In this document: piece after piece, positions 52,648-62,051 of the stretch
How the letters are laid out: each line of letters begins with the position of its first letter
How positions within the stretch are numbered: position 1 is the first letter of the stretch
Source: Paenibacillus tianmuensis
GTDB taxonomy: Bacteria > Bacillota > Bacilli > Paenibacillales > NBRC-103111
NCBI RefSeq assembly: GCF_900100345.1
Contig: NZ_FMTT01000013.1
Span: 62,001 to 126,000, forward strand
Length of the DNA stretch: 64,000 bases
Direction of reading: 5' to 3'
Made by a program: the position numbers and the translations under genes
The notes under the pieces: generated by a model
The model's database searches: none
What the model was told of the DNA's origin: nothing
What the model saw: the letters and a program-made list of their open reading frames with translations, nothing else

Positions 52648-53151
52648 ATGAAAATGTTATTGAAAAAAGTTCCGCTTTTCCTGTTCGCTATCGTTATGGC
52701 GTTGTCCTTCTCGCTCGCTGCAAGCGCGGCCCCGTCCGCCGATCAAGCCGCTGCGGCGCCTGTCGTCAGCTTTCAGTCGGCCAATGGATCGTGGATTAAA
52801 GTCAATGGAGACGGCAGCGTAACGGCAGACGCCGGCTCGGCGGATCAAGCGGCCCAATTTGATCTGATTCCGGTGGACGCGCAGTATTTCGCTTTAAAAT
52901 CCCATAGCAACGGCAAATTTGTTTCCTTTAAGGCCGACGGCACCGTAGTCGCGATTGCCGCTTCGGTCAGCACGACTGAAAAAGTAGCCATTACCTACGT
53001 GGTCAACACGCCTCAAGAAAAAGCGATTCAAGCCAAGGCTTTAAGCAACGGCAAATACGTTAGCGCCGTCAACGGCGGCGGCGGAAAAATCGTCGTAAAC
53101 GTTGCTTCGCCGTCCAAATTCGAAACCTTCAAAGTGAAAAACTGGAAATAA
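52648..53151 (+). CDS. Secreted fascin-like beta-trefoil protein (167 aa)
   Basis: A signal peptide (KMLLKKVPLFLFAIVMALSFSLAASAA, cleavage near residue 28) is followed by about 125 residues with repeated strand motifs: VSFQSANGSWIKVNGDG, FALKSHSNGKFVSFKADG and IQAKALSNGKYVSAVNGGG. These are the three lobes of a fascin/RICIN-like beta-trefoil. Such small secreted trefoils may bind carbohydrate or actin-like surfaces; the ligand here is unknown. AAGGAGA lies 8 bases before the ATG. It is a single gene with a terminator after it. Confidence 0.85.
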   Translation: MKMLLKKVPLFLFAIVMALSFSLAASAAPSADQAAAAPVVSFQSANGSWIKVNGDGSVTADAGSADQAAQFDLIPVDAQYFALKSHSNGKFVSFKADGTVVAIAASVSTTEKVAITYVVNTPQEKAIQAKALSNGKYVSAVNGGGGKIVVNVASPSKFETFKVKNWK

Positions 53152-53195
53152 GCCGCCGCAGTCCTTGACCGGAGGGACGACGCGATGAAATAAAG

Positions 53196-53240
53196 AAAGG
53201 CGCCAAGAAATCGCGAACGCGACCGCATTGGCGCCTTTTT
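53196..53240 (+). terminator. Terminator of the fascin-like gene
   Basis: AAAGGCGCCAA ... TTGGCGCCTTTTT, with a loop of about 20 bases, 45 bases after the stop. The arms also fit a terminator for opposite-strand transcripts, but the T-run favours the plus strand. Confidence 0.85.
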
Positions 53241-53319
53241 CGGCTGAATATTTAGAGAATGAAGTCGTGTGGAGGCCCCCAGCCAAAATGCTCGGTGTTC
53301 GCCTTCTCGAAGAAACGTC

Positions 53320-54435
53320 TCATTCGAACGAGCCCTGATGAATTTTGACGTTTAAGACAAGGCCGAGCGCAACCATATTGGTGAGCAGCGAGCTTCCTCC
53401 ATAGCTGATGAAAGGCAGAGAGATTCCGGTCAAAGGAACCAATCCGATATGCATCCCGATATTCACATATATCTGAAAGACAAGCATGGCCGTCGTTCCC
53501 GTAATGAGGTAAGAGCCCGCTAATTCCTTCGTCTCCAAAATAATGCCGACCATCCGGTATACCAACAATAAGTAGAGCATCAACAAAATCGCCGCGCCCA
53601 AAAACCCGTACTTTTCGCCAACAACCGCAAAGATCGAATCGGAGTAGGCGTAAGGGATAGACCCCTGCTGCTGGTCAAGAGCATTTCCATTCAGTTGGCC
53701 CGAACCGATCGCCATCAGCGCTTGTTCATAATGCCACGACTTCTGGGGATCGCTTGCCGGCTCCAGGAACGTCTGAATTCTCGACATCTGGTGGGGCTTG
53801 ATCATTTTGGCCAGCAGTTCATGGTCGACATAATACAGCCACAGCACCGTTCCGATCGCAACCCCGGCAGCGCCAACGGCGGTCAGCATATACGACAATC
53901 GGATGTTGCCCATCCACAGCATCCCGAAAAAGATGCCGACAAATACGAGAGCCGTCCCCAAATCGGGCTGTTTCAGAATAAAAACGATGGGAATCGCAAA
54001 AACGACGCCGACGGGAAGGAGATCTTGAACGAAACGCAGCTTCTCTCCCTGCCGCTTGTGCAGCAAATGCGCAGCAAGCAGAATCGTGAACAGTTTAACC
54101 GGTTCGGAGGGTTGAATTTCCACGGAACCAATGCTTAACCATCGGGCCGCGCCGTTCACGACCTGCCCCTTCCAATGGACGTAGGCCAGCATTCCGATGC
54201 CGAAGGCGTACAAGTAATACGCCAGCTTGCCCGTCAGCAATCGGTAATTGAACACCGTGACCAGCAGCATCGGAATGCAAAAGACACCGAAATACATCAT
54301 GCCGCTGATGTGCAGTCCATCCAATTTAGTCCCTGTGGTGGCCCGGTAAACCGCCACCGTGCCGACGGCCACCAAGCACAACATAAGCACAACGATACCG
54401 CGGTCTATTTTTTTCAGCTTTTCCAGAAATATCAT
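53320..54435 (-). CDS. FtsW/RodA/SpoVE-family (SEDS) protein (371 aa)
   Basis: About ten membrane spans with SEDS landmarks: GAARWLSIGSVEIQPSE, KQPDLGTAL, and GISLPFISYGGSSLL near the end. Members are peptidoglycan glycosyltransferases that work with a class B PBP in elongation, division or sporulation. No PBP gene is adjacent, so which of the three it serves cannot be told; RodA-like features (short loops, 371 residues) fit best. GAGG lies 7 bases before the ATG at 54435. It is divergent from the alkaline phosphatase gene. Confidence 0.9.
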   Translation of the reverse strand: MIFLEKLKKIDRGIVVLMLCLVAVGTVAVYRATTGTKLDGLHISGMMYFGVFCIPMLLVTVFNYRLLTGKLAYYLYAFGIGMLAYVHWKGQVVNGAARWLSIGSVEIQPSEPVKLFTILLAAHLLHKRQGEKLRFVQDLLPVGVVFAIPIVFILKQPDLGTALVFVGIFFGMLWMGNIRLSYMLTAVGAAGVAIGTVLWLYYVDHELLAKMIKPHQMSRIQTFLEPASDPQKSWHYEQALMAIGSGQLNGNALDQQQGSIPYAYSDSIFAVVGEKYGFLGAAILLMLYLLLVYRMVGIILETKELAGSYLITGTTAMLVFQIYVNIGMHIGLVPLTGISLPFISYGGSSLLTNMVALGLVLNVKIHQGSFE

Positions 54436-54687
54436 ACAGGTACCTCGACCTTCAATTCTTGGGTTTGCGTCAATCATTCCGCCATAAAGCCCTGTAATAT
54501 ATAGACGATCACCATGGCAAAAAGTAGCAAGGCGCGCGCCCGAAGTTTCAGAATAGCCTTTTTCCTTCAGGAAGACAAGGATAAAAATTACTTATCCAGA
54601 TGGTGCACCGCTTCCTCGTTTACAAATTTTATTTATTTACCTATACTACTATATGTTGAGATATTTATATACAAATTGGAGGAATCG

Positions 54688-56403
54688 ATGATGAAGAAGA
54701 AAGCCACAGGTCTTTTTATTGCATCCTTTTTATTATGCAACCTGATCCCGGCCTCGCTACACGCTGGGAATGAGGCAGCGAAGCCGCTGTCCAAAAACCT
54801 GATCGTGCTGATCGGGGACGGGATGGGCCCTGCTCAAGTCACGGCCGCGCGGCTTTACTCCAAAACCATTCTGGGAGCGGAGAGCTTGCATCTGGACGGT
54901 TACTACGTCGGCCAGGCCAGCACGTTTTCGGAGCGCGGCGAAGTGGACAGCAGCATTGAATCCGGCCTGATCACCGATTCGTCGGCGGCAGGAACCGCTT
55001 TGGCTACCGGACACAAAACGTACAATTCCGCAGTCAGTGTCTCCAATCATGAGGTGGCCAAGCCGTACGCCTCCGTGATTGAAGCGGCGGAAGCGAAAGG
55101 AAAAGCGACCGGACTCGTCACGACGGCAAGAATCACGCACGCGACTCCGGCGGCATTCGCCTCTCACGTACGCAGCCGCGGGAACGAAACAGCCATCGCT
55201 TCGCAAATGCTGGAAAGCGGCGTCGATGTTTTGCTCGGCGGAGGCGCAGATTATTTTACCGGAAAGGATGCCGGTGGAAAACGTCAAGACAAAACGATTC
55301 TTCCCGATTTCGAGGCCAAAGGCTACTCCGTCGTGAAAGACCTTGCCGGTCTTCAAGCGCTGACCGTAAAGCACGATAAAGTGCTTGGCCTGTTCAACCG
55401 GTCGCACCTCGACTACGCCATTGACCGCAATACCTCTTCCCCGAGCCTGGCTGATCTGACGGGGAAAGCCATCAAGCTGCTTTCGGCAAAGCCCGAGGGC
55501 TTTGTGCTCATGATCGAAGGTGGACGAATCGACCACGCCGCGCATGCCAACGATTTTCCGACCATGGTTAAGGAAATGCTGGACTTCGACGCGGCCGTGA
55601 AGACGGCGATGGATTTCGCCAAGAAAGACGGCAGCACCTCCGTCGTTGTAACCGCAGACCATGAGACAGGCGGTCTGTCTCTGGGCCGCGATAATATGTA
55701 CGAGTTAAATATCGACCTCTGGAACCGGCAAAAGTCATCTTCCCAGGTACTAAATGCAGCACTTGAGCAAGCCCGAACGCCGGAGGAAATCCGGAAGTTC
55801 GTTCAAACGAACACGACGATTACGGATCTGAGCGACGAGGAGGCCCGTTTCATTCTGAAAGGCGACGGTTCGGACTACGAGCGGGAAGGCGCTTATAACG
55901 CCGTCATCTCCAAGCGGCTGCTGGTCGGATGGTCCGGCCATGCGCATTCCGGGGTGGACGTTGGCGTCTGGGCCTTTGGGCCAATTGCCGAGCTGGTGAA
56001 GGGAAAAATCGACAATACAGATATCGCCAAAGCGGGCGCCAATACGATCGGCGTCGATCTCGATGCCGTAACCGCCGGGCTGCAGGCCAAGTACTGGTAT
56101 CCCAAGTTCAAGACGATGCCCGGCCGATCGGTCGTCTATCCGGCCAAGGCGCTCGCCGCGAAGCTGGGCGCATCGGCAGACTGGGACGAGGCTTCCGGTA
56201 CCGTGCGGATGGCCAAAGGCGGCAAAACGATTCTTGTGAACCTGAAAGACGGCAGCGCGACGCTGAACGGCCAAACGGCAGCCTATGCCGTCCATGTCGA
56301 GAAGGGCACGCTGTATTTATCCCTGAACGCCTTCAACGATATCAGCGGGCAAAGCATGACATGGGACCCGCTTTCCGAGCGACTGGTGCTGCAAGCTGGC
56401 TGA
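54688..56403 (+). CDS. phoA: Secreted alkaline phosphatase with C-terminal surface domain (571 aa)
   Basis: A signal peptide ends near residue 26 (SLHA). The phosphatase core has metal ligand LIGDGMG, nucleophile Ser98 in TDSSAAGTALATG, EGGRIDHAAHAND and TADHETGG, with a late GHAHSGVDVGVW ligand set. After about residue 470 comes a 100-residue extension (YPAKALAAKLGASADWDEASGTVRMAKGGKTI) typical of the copper-amine-oxidase N-terminal-like domain common in Paenibacillus exported proteins. It releases phosphate from esters outside the cell. The reading frame is open from 54514, but GGAGG 5 bases before the ATG at 54688 fixes the start. A Pho box was not found by eye. Confidence 0.93.
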   Translation: MMKKKATGLFIASFLLCNLIPASLHAGNEAAKPLSKNLIVLIGDGMGPAQVTAARLYSKTILGAESLHLDGYYVGQASTFSERGEVDSSIESGLITDSSAAGTALATGHKTYNSAVSVSNHEVAKPYASVIEAAEAKGKATGLVTTARITHATPAAFASHVRSRGNETAIASQMLESGVDVLLGGGADYFTGKDAGGKRQDKTILPDFEAKGYSVVKDLAGLQALTVKHDKVLGLFNRSHLDYAIDRNTSSPSLADLTGKAIKLLSAKPEGFVLMIEGGRIDHAAHANDFPTMVKEMLDFDAAVKTAMDFAKKDGSTSVVVTADHETGGLSLGRDNMYELNIDLWNRQKSSSQVLNAALEQARTPEEIRKFVQTNTTITDLSDEEARFILKGDGSDYEREGAYNAVISKRLLVGWSGHAHSGVDVGVWAFGPIAELVKGKIDNTDIAKAGANTIGVDLDAVTAGLQAKYWYPKFKTMPGRSVVYPAKALAAKLGASADWDEASGTVRMAKGGKTILVNLKDGSATLNGQTAAYAVHVEKGTLYLSLNAFNDISGQSMTWDPLSERLVLQAG

Positions 56404-56432
56404 CCCTCTGCCCTTTATGCCGCTTGCTCGTA

Positions 56433-57218
56433 TCAACAGTGTTCTTTTTTGGGGCGAAGCTCCTTTACATGCTTCAACTGGGCGACAATGATAAAGCTGA
56501 CGATGACCAGCAGAAACCAGGAGCTGAATTTGCTCCACGACACCATGCTCCAGCCGTTTTGTTGATGGGGATAACGCCATGCCCCCAGCCAAGTTCCGAT
56601 ATTTTCGGCGATCCAGATAAAGAAGCCAACAAGCGCAAAACCAAGCGTGAGCGGCATCCGGTACACGCTATCTCCCACCTTGAAATACAGCGTCGTGCGG
56701 AAAAACACAATAAATAACAGAGCCGCAAGCAGCCAGCGCAAATCGGGGATGAAGTGGTGGGTCATAAAATTCAAGTAGATCGCCGCCCCTAGCGTTACCG
56801 TCCAGACGGAAGAAGGCCACCAGTCCAAGCGAATGTGAAGCCTGCGCCAGGCTTGACATATATAGCTGGCCACACTTGCGTACATGAAGCCGCTGTACAG
56901 CGGAACGCCGCCGATTTTGGTCCAGCCCGGCTGCGGATAATCCCAAGAGCCCATATGGACTTTATACAATTCCAGCACCAGACCGATGAGATGAAACACG
57001 CAGATCACCTTCAACTCGTCGATTGTTTCCAGCCCTGTCCGTACCATGATGATTTGCACGGCGATGCAGATGACAAGCATCCAGTCGTAAGCCGGCATTC
57101 CGGGAAGCGGTGCAACTTTCAACAAGGCCAACGAAAGAAAAATGCAAGCGGGGAATACGCAGGACATCGCTTCCTCGTAGCCAAAAAGCAGCAGTTGTTT
57201 GCCCCATTTCCAACTCAT
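56433..57218 (-). CDS. DUF817 membrane protein (YoaT-like, 261 aa)
   Basis: About eight spans and the DUF817 signatures KVHMGSWDYPQPGW, GVPLYSGFMYASVASYI and ENIGTWLGAWRYPHQQNGW. The function of the family is not established. The gene converges with the alkaline phosphatase gene, with only 29 bases between stops and no clear terminator between them. The ATG at 57218 has GGAGGGGAATTGG upstream. Confidence 0.88.
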   Translation of the reverse strand: MSWKWGKQLLLFGYEEAMSCVFPACIFLSLALLKVAPLPGMPAYDWMLVICIAVQIIMVRTGLETIDELKVICVFHLIGLVLELYKVHMGSWDYPQPGWTKIGGVPLYSGFMYASVASYICQAWRRLHIRLDWWPSSVWTVTLGAAIYLNFMTHHFIPDLRWLLAALLFIVFFRTTLYFKVGDSVYRMPLTLGFALVGFFIWIAENIGTWLGAWRYPHQQNGWSMVSWSKFSSWFLLVIVSFIIVAQLKHVKELRPKKEHC

Positions 57219-57531
57219 TCCAATTCCCCTCCGTTTGTATCGATTGGCAGCGTTGCATTGATTGCCGCCTCTGCATTTATTGTAATTTGAAAAACAAGAA
57301 CAAAAAGAGAAATGTAGAAATCAAAAAATTCATATTTTCAAATAGGGTGTGCATAGTTTTCGGACATCACAACGAAAGAACCTCCCAAATTTATGGGAGG
57401 TTCTTAGTAGCTACTCCTATTACGCTTGTTGATCCGCACTTGCATCGGATTGGCGGAAATGCCGCCAGACGAATTGACGCCCCTCCTCTCCCACGGTTTA
57501 CCATCAGCGCACGCCGCCATGCGCAGCGCAG
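57219..57531. other. Intergenic stretch with one hairpin
   Basis: About 310 bases without a gene. A perfect hairpin, AAGAACCTCCC / GGGAGGTTCTT, at 57376-57405 could end the ArsR transcript on the minus strand (weak T-run TTCTTTC). The AT-rich part near 57280-57350 probably holds the DUF817 promoter. Nothing else was recognised. Confidence 0.6.
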
Positions 57532-57867
57532 CTACGGTTTGTCATCACGCCTCTGTTCTAACTTTTGCAGTTCTAGCAAATATTCATCCAACCGGTCGAA
57601 CCTTTCCTCCCAAATGCGACGAAACGACGCGAGCCACGCATTCAGCTCCATCAGCGGTTGGGGCCGCAGCCTGTAAATCCGGCGGTTAGCAACCGGCTGC
57701 ATCTCGACAAGACCGGCTTCGCTAAGGACGCGAAGATGCTTGGAAGCTTGCGGCTGATGGAGCCCAAGCCGATCGGCGATTTCCCCTACGGTGAGCGGGC
57801 CGTCACGCAAGAGTTCGACGATACTTAGACGGTTAGGCTCCGCAAGAGCGCTTAAGATCGAATTCAT
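57532..57867 (-). CDS. ArsR-family transcriptional regulator (111 aa)
   Basis: A winged helix-turn-helix protein: ILSALAEPNRLSIVELLRDGPLTVGEIADRLGLHQPQASKHLRVLSEAGLVEM is a textbook ArsR DNA-binding region. No metal-binding Cys pair is visible in helix 3, so it is the non-metal type often paired with enzyme genes. It is divergent from a VOC-family gene, with 122 bases between starts, and probably represses that gene and itself. Annotation of the start is straightforward (ATG, MNSILSALAEP). Confidence 0.9.
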   Translation of the reverse strand: MNSILSALAEPNRLSIVELLRDGPLTVGEIADRLGLHQPQASKHLRVLSEAGLVEMQPVANRRIYRLRPQPLMELNAWLASFRRIWEERFDRLDEYLLELQKLEQRRDDKP

Positions 57868-57989
57868 GAGTTAAATGTACCCGAATTGGAATATTCCTGT
57901 CAAGGTATATTCCAGAATGATTGATTTGGATGATTTACGTCAATACTTCCGATAGGAACAAGCCTATTGAATAGAGGAGCTGGATTAGG

Positions 57990-58400
57990 ATGGGAAGCAC
58001 GAAGCAAAAAATCACCACATTCTTCATGTTCGAAGGCAAAGCCGAAGAGGCCATGAATTTCTACATCACTTTATTTGACCGATCGGAAATCGTTCGCATG
58101 CAGCATTACGGACCGAACGAAACCGGTGCCGAAGGAACCGTGGCGCAAGCTTTATTTTCGCTGAACGGACAAGTGTTTATGTGTATCGATAGCAGCGTAA
58201 AGCACAATTTTACATTCACCCCTTCCATGTCATTATATGTAACATGCGACACGGAGGCAGAGATTGAGAGGCTATTCGGGAGGCTGTCTGACGGGGGATT
58301 CGTTTTAATGCCGCTAGGAGCTTACCCGTTCAGCGAAAAATTCGGTTGGGTTCAAGATAAGTTCGGCGTCTCCTGGCAGCTGAATCTTGAGAAAAAATAA
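57990..58400 (+). CDS. VOC-superfamily protein, PhnB / 3-demethylubiquinone methyltransferase-like (136 aa)
   Basis: MGSTKQKITTFFMFEGKAEEAMNFYITLF is the common opening of the PhnB-like glyoxalase-superfamily group, and SMSLYVTCDTEAEIERLFGRLSDGG with FGWVQDKFGVSWQL completes the fold. Despite the family name, methyltransferase activity is not implied. GAGGAG lies 10 bases before the ATG. It is probably controlled by the divergent ArsR protein. Confidence 0.88.
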   Translation: MGSTKQKITTFFMFEGKAEEAMNFYITLFDRSEIVRMQHYGPNETGAEGTVAQALFSLNGQVFMCIDSSVKHNFTFTPSMSLYVTCDTEAEIERLFGRLSDGGFVLMPLGAYPFSEKFGWVQDKFGVSWQLNLEKK

Positions 58401-58447
58401 TAGCCGGACGGCTCCCGAACGTTAACAAATGTTTATGAACCAAGGTC

Positions 58448-58496
58448 AAAAGCGCCAAAAATCGCCACCGAAGGGCAGCGGTTCTTGGCTTTTTTG
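58448..58496 (+). terminator. Terminator after the VOC gene
   Basis: An imperfect hairpin, AAGCGCCAAAAATCGCC ... GCGGTTCTTGGCTT, followed by TTTT, about 50 bases after the stop. Confidence 0.6.
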
Positions 58497-58694
58497 CTTC
58501 AAAACCAACGCTTGAACATCGACACAAAATAACACTAAACAACATTTTACAAAAAAATATCTTGAAATTATACATAATATCGCATATTATTTTCTACATG
58601 AGCAATATGTTAGGTGAAATGTTCGTTTTTTGTAATATTCTCACACACCTTAAATGTCTGTTGCTCATGAAAATATTTTAGGGGGAACTTCCAA

Positions 58695-58982
58695 GTGAAC
58701 ACAAATGTAAATCCCGGGGCGAACGCGAACTACAATAATCAGCCTCAATCCGCGCCGATCTTGACGGTGAAAGATTGGCTCATTACAATGCTGATAATGA
58801 TCATCCCGCTAGTAAATCTTATTATGCTGTTTGTATGGGCCTTTGGCGGCGGAGAAAATCCGAGCAAATCGAATTATGCGAAAGCCACACTGATCTGGAT
58901 GGTCATCGGATTTGCGCTCTCCATCGTATTCACGATTCTATTCGCGGGCGCCTTCACTAGTGCAGTGTATAATAATCGATAA
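58695..58982 (+). CDS. Small membrane protein of unknown function (95 aa)
   Basis: A polar Asn/Gln-rich N-terminus (about 22 residues), then two membrane spans (WLITMLIMIIPLVNLIMLFVW and TLIWMVIGFALSIVFTILF) joined by a loop FGGGENPSKSNYAKA. Proteins with this DWL...NPSKxNYA pattern are widespread in Firmicutes and uncharacterised. The GTG start follows a GGGGGAA site. It ends at a strong terminator and is a single-gene unit. Confidence 0.82.
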   Translation: MNTNVNPGANANYNNQPQSAPILTVKDWLITMLIMIIPLVNLIMLFVWAFGGGENPSKSNYAKATLIWMVIGFALSIVFTILFAGAFTSAVYNNR

Positions 58983-59000
58983 GTTTATTCGATCAAGCAC

Positions 59001-59043
59001 GCCTGTGCTAAATCTCAAGAAGATTTAGCACGGGCTTTTTATT
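59001..59043 (+). terminator. Terminator after the small membrane protein gene
   Basis: GTGCTAAATCT-caag-AGATTTAGCAC, extended by GCC/GGC, and a TTTTT tail, 18 bases after the stop. Confidence 0.92.
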
Positions 59044-59127
59044 TTGTCAATTCCGCATAGGACAAAATCCGACTTCCATACGTTATATCGTAGGCCGGCT
59101 ATATCCGACGAGCAGGAGGACAAACAA

Positions 59128-59415
59128 TTGCATACCTCAAAAACAAAGCCTAACCCCTATCCGTTCCTTGCCATATACGCATCGGATCTCAAAAAGGATG
59201 TTGTGATTGACTTTATCTCCGGCATCGGGATCTACACGATCGTCCGAAAAGTAACCGCTTCGGAACTGCTCGCCATTGCAGCCAGTATGGTCGTGAGCAC
59301 CGCGCTGCAAAAATGGTCGGAGCGGCATCGGAAGAAAAAATTGCTGAATATGCGACCAGCCAAAGTCATTCCTTGGCCCAGCCCGGAGAACGCAAGACGG
59401 ACCCGCCTAACCTAA
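59128..59415 (+). CDS. Small hydrophobic protein of unknown function (95 aa)
   Basis: A TTG at 59128 with AGGAGG 8 bases upstream opens MHTSKTKPNPYPFLAIYASD. The frame is open from 59044, but without a ribosome-binding site there. There is one or two membrane-like segments (FISGIGIYTIV, ELLAIAASMVVSTAL) and a basic C-terminal tail (ERHRKKKLL, RRTRLT). No family was recognised. Confidence 0.6.
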   Translation: MHTSKTKPNPYPFLAIYASDLKKDVVIDFISGIGIYTIVRKVTASELLAIAASMVVSTALQKWSERHRKKKLLNMRPAKVIPWPSPENARRTRLT

Positions 59416-59497
59416 CTACTTATATCGGTAGGTTCGGTCCCATTCTTAAGTTTTTTCCGGTTTTTGATTTGATAATTTGATATTTACGAACGAGCTG

Positions 59498-60043
59498 TCA
59501 ACGTAAAAATGCAATTTGATTATAAAATTTAGTAGGCTCCTTTGATTTAAAAATATCAAGTGACGTCTTTTCTTCCGATAAGTTTATAACGTTTATAATA
59601 TCCAGGTTGTAATACCAATTATCGCTTGAATATCTTCCATTATAAGTGATACGGCCATATTCATTTGGTTCTAAGGCTAGAGCAAATTCATTTAATTCCA
59701 CATACATGCTGGTTTTAAGGTCATATTTATGTCTTTCTGGGGCAGCCCTATGGAAATCATAGCGATATCTAAGCTCGTAACAATCGCCCTGACGAATCAT
59801 TTCAATGGCTCCAATTCTGACATTTTCATACTTTGTCATTGTATCTTTACGGTTAATTTTTTCTGTTATTCCGGTTTCGGTTTGATACAAATATACATAG
59901 TGGGCAGGATATCCCACAGGGTTATAATCGAAAAAGCCTTTAGGTAAATCATATGCTTTTGGCATTTCATTACGAACTGTAGTATAGGGTGCACCACGGA
60001 ACTTTTTATTCCAATGCACCTTGATATGTTGAGTTAATAGCAT
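59498..60043 (-). CDS. AT-rich orphan protein of unknown function (181 aa)
   Basis: Starts MLLTQHIKVHWNKK; GAGG lies 7 bases before the ATG at 60043 (two earlier in-frame ATGs lack a site). It is rich in Tyr, Asn and charged residues with no signal peptide or membrane span. The base composition is clearly more AT-rich than the genes around it, which suggests transfer from a lower-GC relative. I do not recognise a family. It could be a structural or phage/toxin-immunity-related protein, but nothing in the sequence decides this. Confidence 0.75.
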   Translation of the reverse strand: MLLTQHIKVHWNKKFRGAPYTTVRNEMPKAYDLPKGFFDYNPVGYPAHYVYLYQTETGITEKINRKDTMTKYENVRIGAIEMIRQGDCYELRYRYDFHRAAPERHKYDLKTSMYVELNEFALALEPNEYGRITYNGRYSSDNWYYNLDIINVINLSEEKTSLDIFKSKEPTKFYNQIAFLR

Positions 60044-60311
60044 AACCATTCCTCGCATTCAGTGAAATCAATAACGCATTCCATTAAAACGACAACTTCT
60101 GACAACAATTATACCACATCGGCGCATTTTTAGACCGTCGAGATATCCCCGAATCACCCACCTAAAAGCGATTTCACCGTGTCGTTATACTTTTGCGGCT
60201 CATCAAACAGAAACGCGATACTCACGATCCTCCACTATGACTGTCATATATTACAAATAAAACAATACAATGAATTTCGTAACGCATTCCTATCCTGATG
60301 GAGGTGTCTTT

Positions 60312-61829
60312 ATGTTCAAGCGTCAAAAGCTTTGGAGTACGGTCGCAGCTGCAATCGTACTCACCCTGGCAGTCCCTACGGCTATGGCGGAAACGGAAGC
60401 TCCGGTCAGTGCCGAGCAGAAGCTTCCTGCCGATACCAAAGTTGCCGCAGAGCGGTATCTTAAGGAGCATGCCAAGCAGTATCAGCTGAAGGCCGATTTG
60501 TCCGACTTGAAGTATGTGACCACGATCCAAACCGACGCAGGCTATTATGTCCGTTATCAGCAAATGGTGAACAACGCTTCGGTCTTTAACCGGCAGGTGA
60601 CGGTCACCTTGGACCGTTCTTACCACAACGCACTGGTCATCTCCGGTTACGAGCCCTACACCTCGGTTCAACAGGTTTCACAGCTGCTGCCGGACGGCGA
60701 TCTGAAGGCCAAAGCGCTCCAGTTCGTCGAAGACCAAGCACAAGGAGAATGGGCGCCATCCTCCGAGGAGTACGGCTATACGATACAGAACGGCGTCGCT
60801 ACGCCTACCTACCGTGTCGTCGTCCATTCCAAGGCCCCGTACGGCGCATGGGAAACCTATATTCATGCAGGCAGCGGAGAACTGCTGCGCAAACGGAATT
60901 TGAACCAGAACGTGAACGGTACAGGCAAAATTTTCCTCCCCAACCCTGTCGAATCCCAAGGCTCCGTCGGCAACCTGAAAGATAACAACGACCAAGATTC
61001 CCCCGAATTGACCAAGCAGCTGAAATCCGTTACCCTCCTTGGCTTGGACGGCTCCGGTTACCTGCGCGGGCAATACGTCAACATTAACTCTGCCGCCAAG
61101 ACGTATTCGGCCTCCAACCAGTTCAATTATACCCGTTCCAACGACAGCTTCGAGGATGTCATGGCCTATTACCATATCGATACAGTGCAGCGGTATTTGC
61201 AGCAGCTTGGCTTCAAAAATGTGAACAACCGTGCCATCAAAGTAAACGTCAACGCGTCTCTGGACGACAACTCGTACTATAACTCGTCGACAAAAGAATT
61301 AATCTTCGGTACCGGCGGGGTAGACGATGCGGAAGACGCCGGCGTCATTGCCCACGAATACGGGCACGCGATTCAAGACAATCAGGTGCCGGGCTTCGGC
61401 GATTCCCATGAAGGCGGCTCGATGGGCGAAGGCTTCGGCGATTTTTTCGGCGCTACGTATGAAGATGCTACCTCCTCCCCCGGCTTCGGCAAAGCGTGCG
61501 TGGCCGAATGGGATGGCACGTCGTATTCCAAAGGAAACCCGCCTTGCCTGCGGCGTTTGGACAAAAACAAAGTGTATCCGCGCGACCTCCAAAATGAAGT
61601 GCATGCGGACGGCGAAATTTGGTCCCAAGGACTGTACGATATGGCACAAGCCTTTGGGCGCGACGCAGCCACCAAAATCACCATCCAATCCCACTTCTCT
61701 CTCACTCCGACAGCCACCTTCAAGGACGGCGCCAAAGCGATCAAACAAGCCGATCTCCAGCTTTACGGAGGTCAGCACGCGGCAGAAATCGACCGGATCT
61801 GGAAAGCCCGCGGTATTCCCACCAGCTAA
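60312..61829 (+). CDS. Secreted M36 (fungalysin)-type zinc metalloprotease (505 aa)
   Basis: A signal peptide (KLWSTVAAAIVLTLAVPTAMA), then an FTP/PepSY-like propeptide (about 30-200), then the protease domain. Zinc ligands His348 and His352 lie in HEYGH, with Glu349 as base; the third ligand is Glu373 in MGEGFGDFF. EVHADGEIWSQGLYDM downstream is the M36 rather than thermolysin (M4) form. It is made as a zymogen and degrades proteins outside the cell. GGAGG lies 7 bases before the ATG at 60312. It ends at a strong terminator. Confidence 0.9.
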   Translation: MFKRQKLWSTVAAAIVLTLAVPTAMAETEAPVSAEQKLPADTKVAAERYLKEHAKQYQLKADLSDLKYVTTIQTDAGYYVRYQQMVNNASVFNRQVTVTLDRSYHNALVISGYEPYTSVQQVSQLLPDGDLKAKALQFVEDQAQGEWAPSSEEYGYTIQNGVATPTYRVVVHSKAPYGAWETYIHAGSGELLRKRNLNQNVNGTGKIFLPNPVESQGSVGNLKDNNDQDSPELTKQLKSVTLLGLDGSGYLRGQYVNINSAAKTYSASNQFNYTRSNDSFEDVMAYYHIDTVQRYLQQLGFKNVNNRAIKVNVNASLDDNSYYNSSTKELIFGTGGVDDAEDAGVIAHEYGHAIQDNQVPGFGDSHEGGSMGEGFGDFFGATYEDATSSPGFGKACVAEWDGTSYSKGNPPCLRRLDKNKVYPRDLQNEVHADGEIWSQGLYDMAQAFGRDAATKITIQSHFSLTPTATFKDGAKAIKQADLQLYGGQHAAEIDRIWKARGIPTS

Positions 61830-61900
61830 CGCTTCATTGCGGCAGGCCGGAGGCAAGCTGCTTTCACTCCTCTTCCTTCCGCCCATGCCTGAAAAAAATA

Positions 61901-61943
61901 GAGCCTGCTGTCTGCCGTTCACGGCAGATTGCAGGCTTTTTTT
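61901..61943 (+). terminator. Terminator after the metalloprotease gene
   Basis: AGCCTGCTGTCTGCCG-ttca-CGGCAGATTGCAGGCT followed by seven T, 70 bases after the stop. Confidence 0.92.
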
Positions 61944-62051
61944 GGTGTTATGGTATGAAAAATGATTCCGCCCCGCAAAAAGGCCCCTCGTTACATGGGA
62001 CGAGAGGCCTTTTCGTACCGCACGCTTGAACAAAACGCGCTTTGCCTTGGA

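Noticed and set aside
54514-54687. N-terminal extension of the alkaline phosphatase frame
   Set aside because: No ribosome-binding site, and the signal peptide begins exactly at the ATG at 54688 behind GGAGG.
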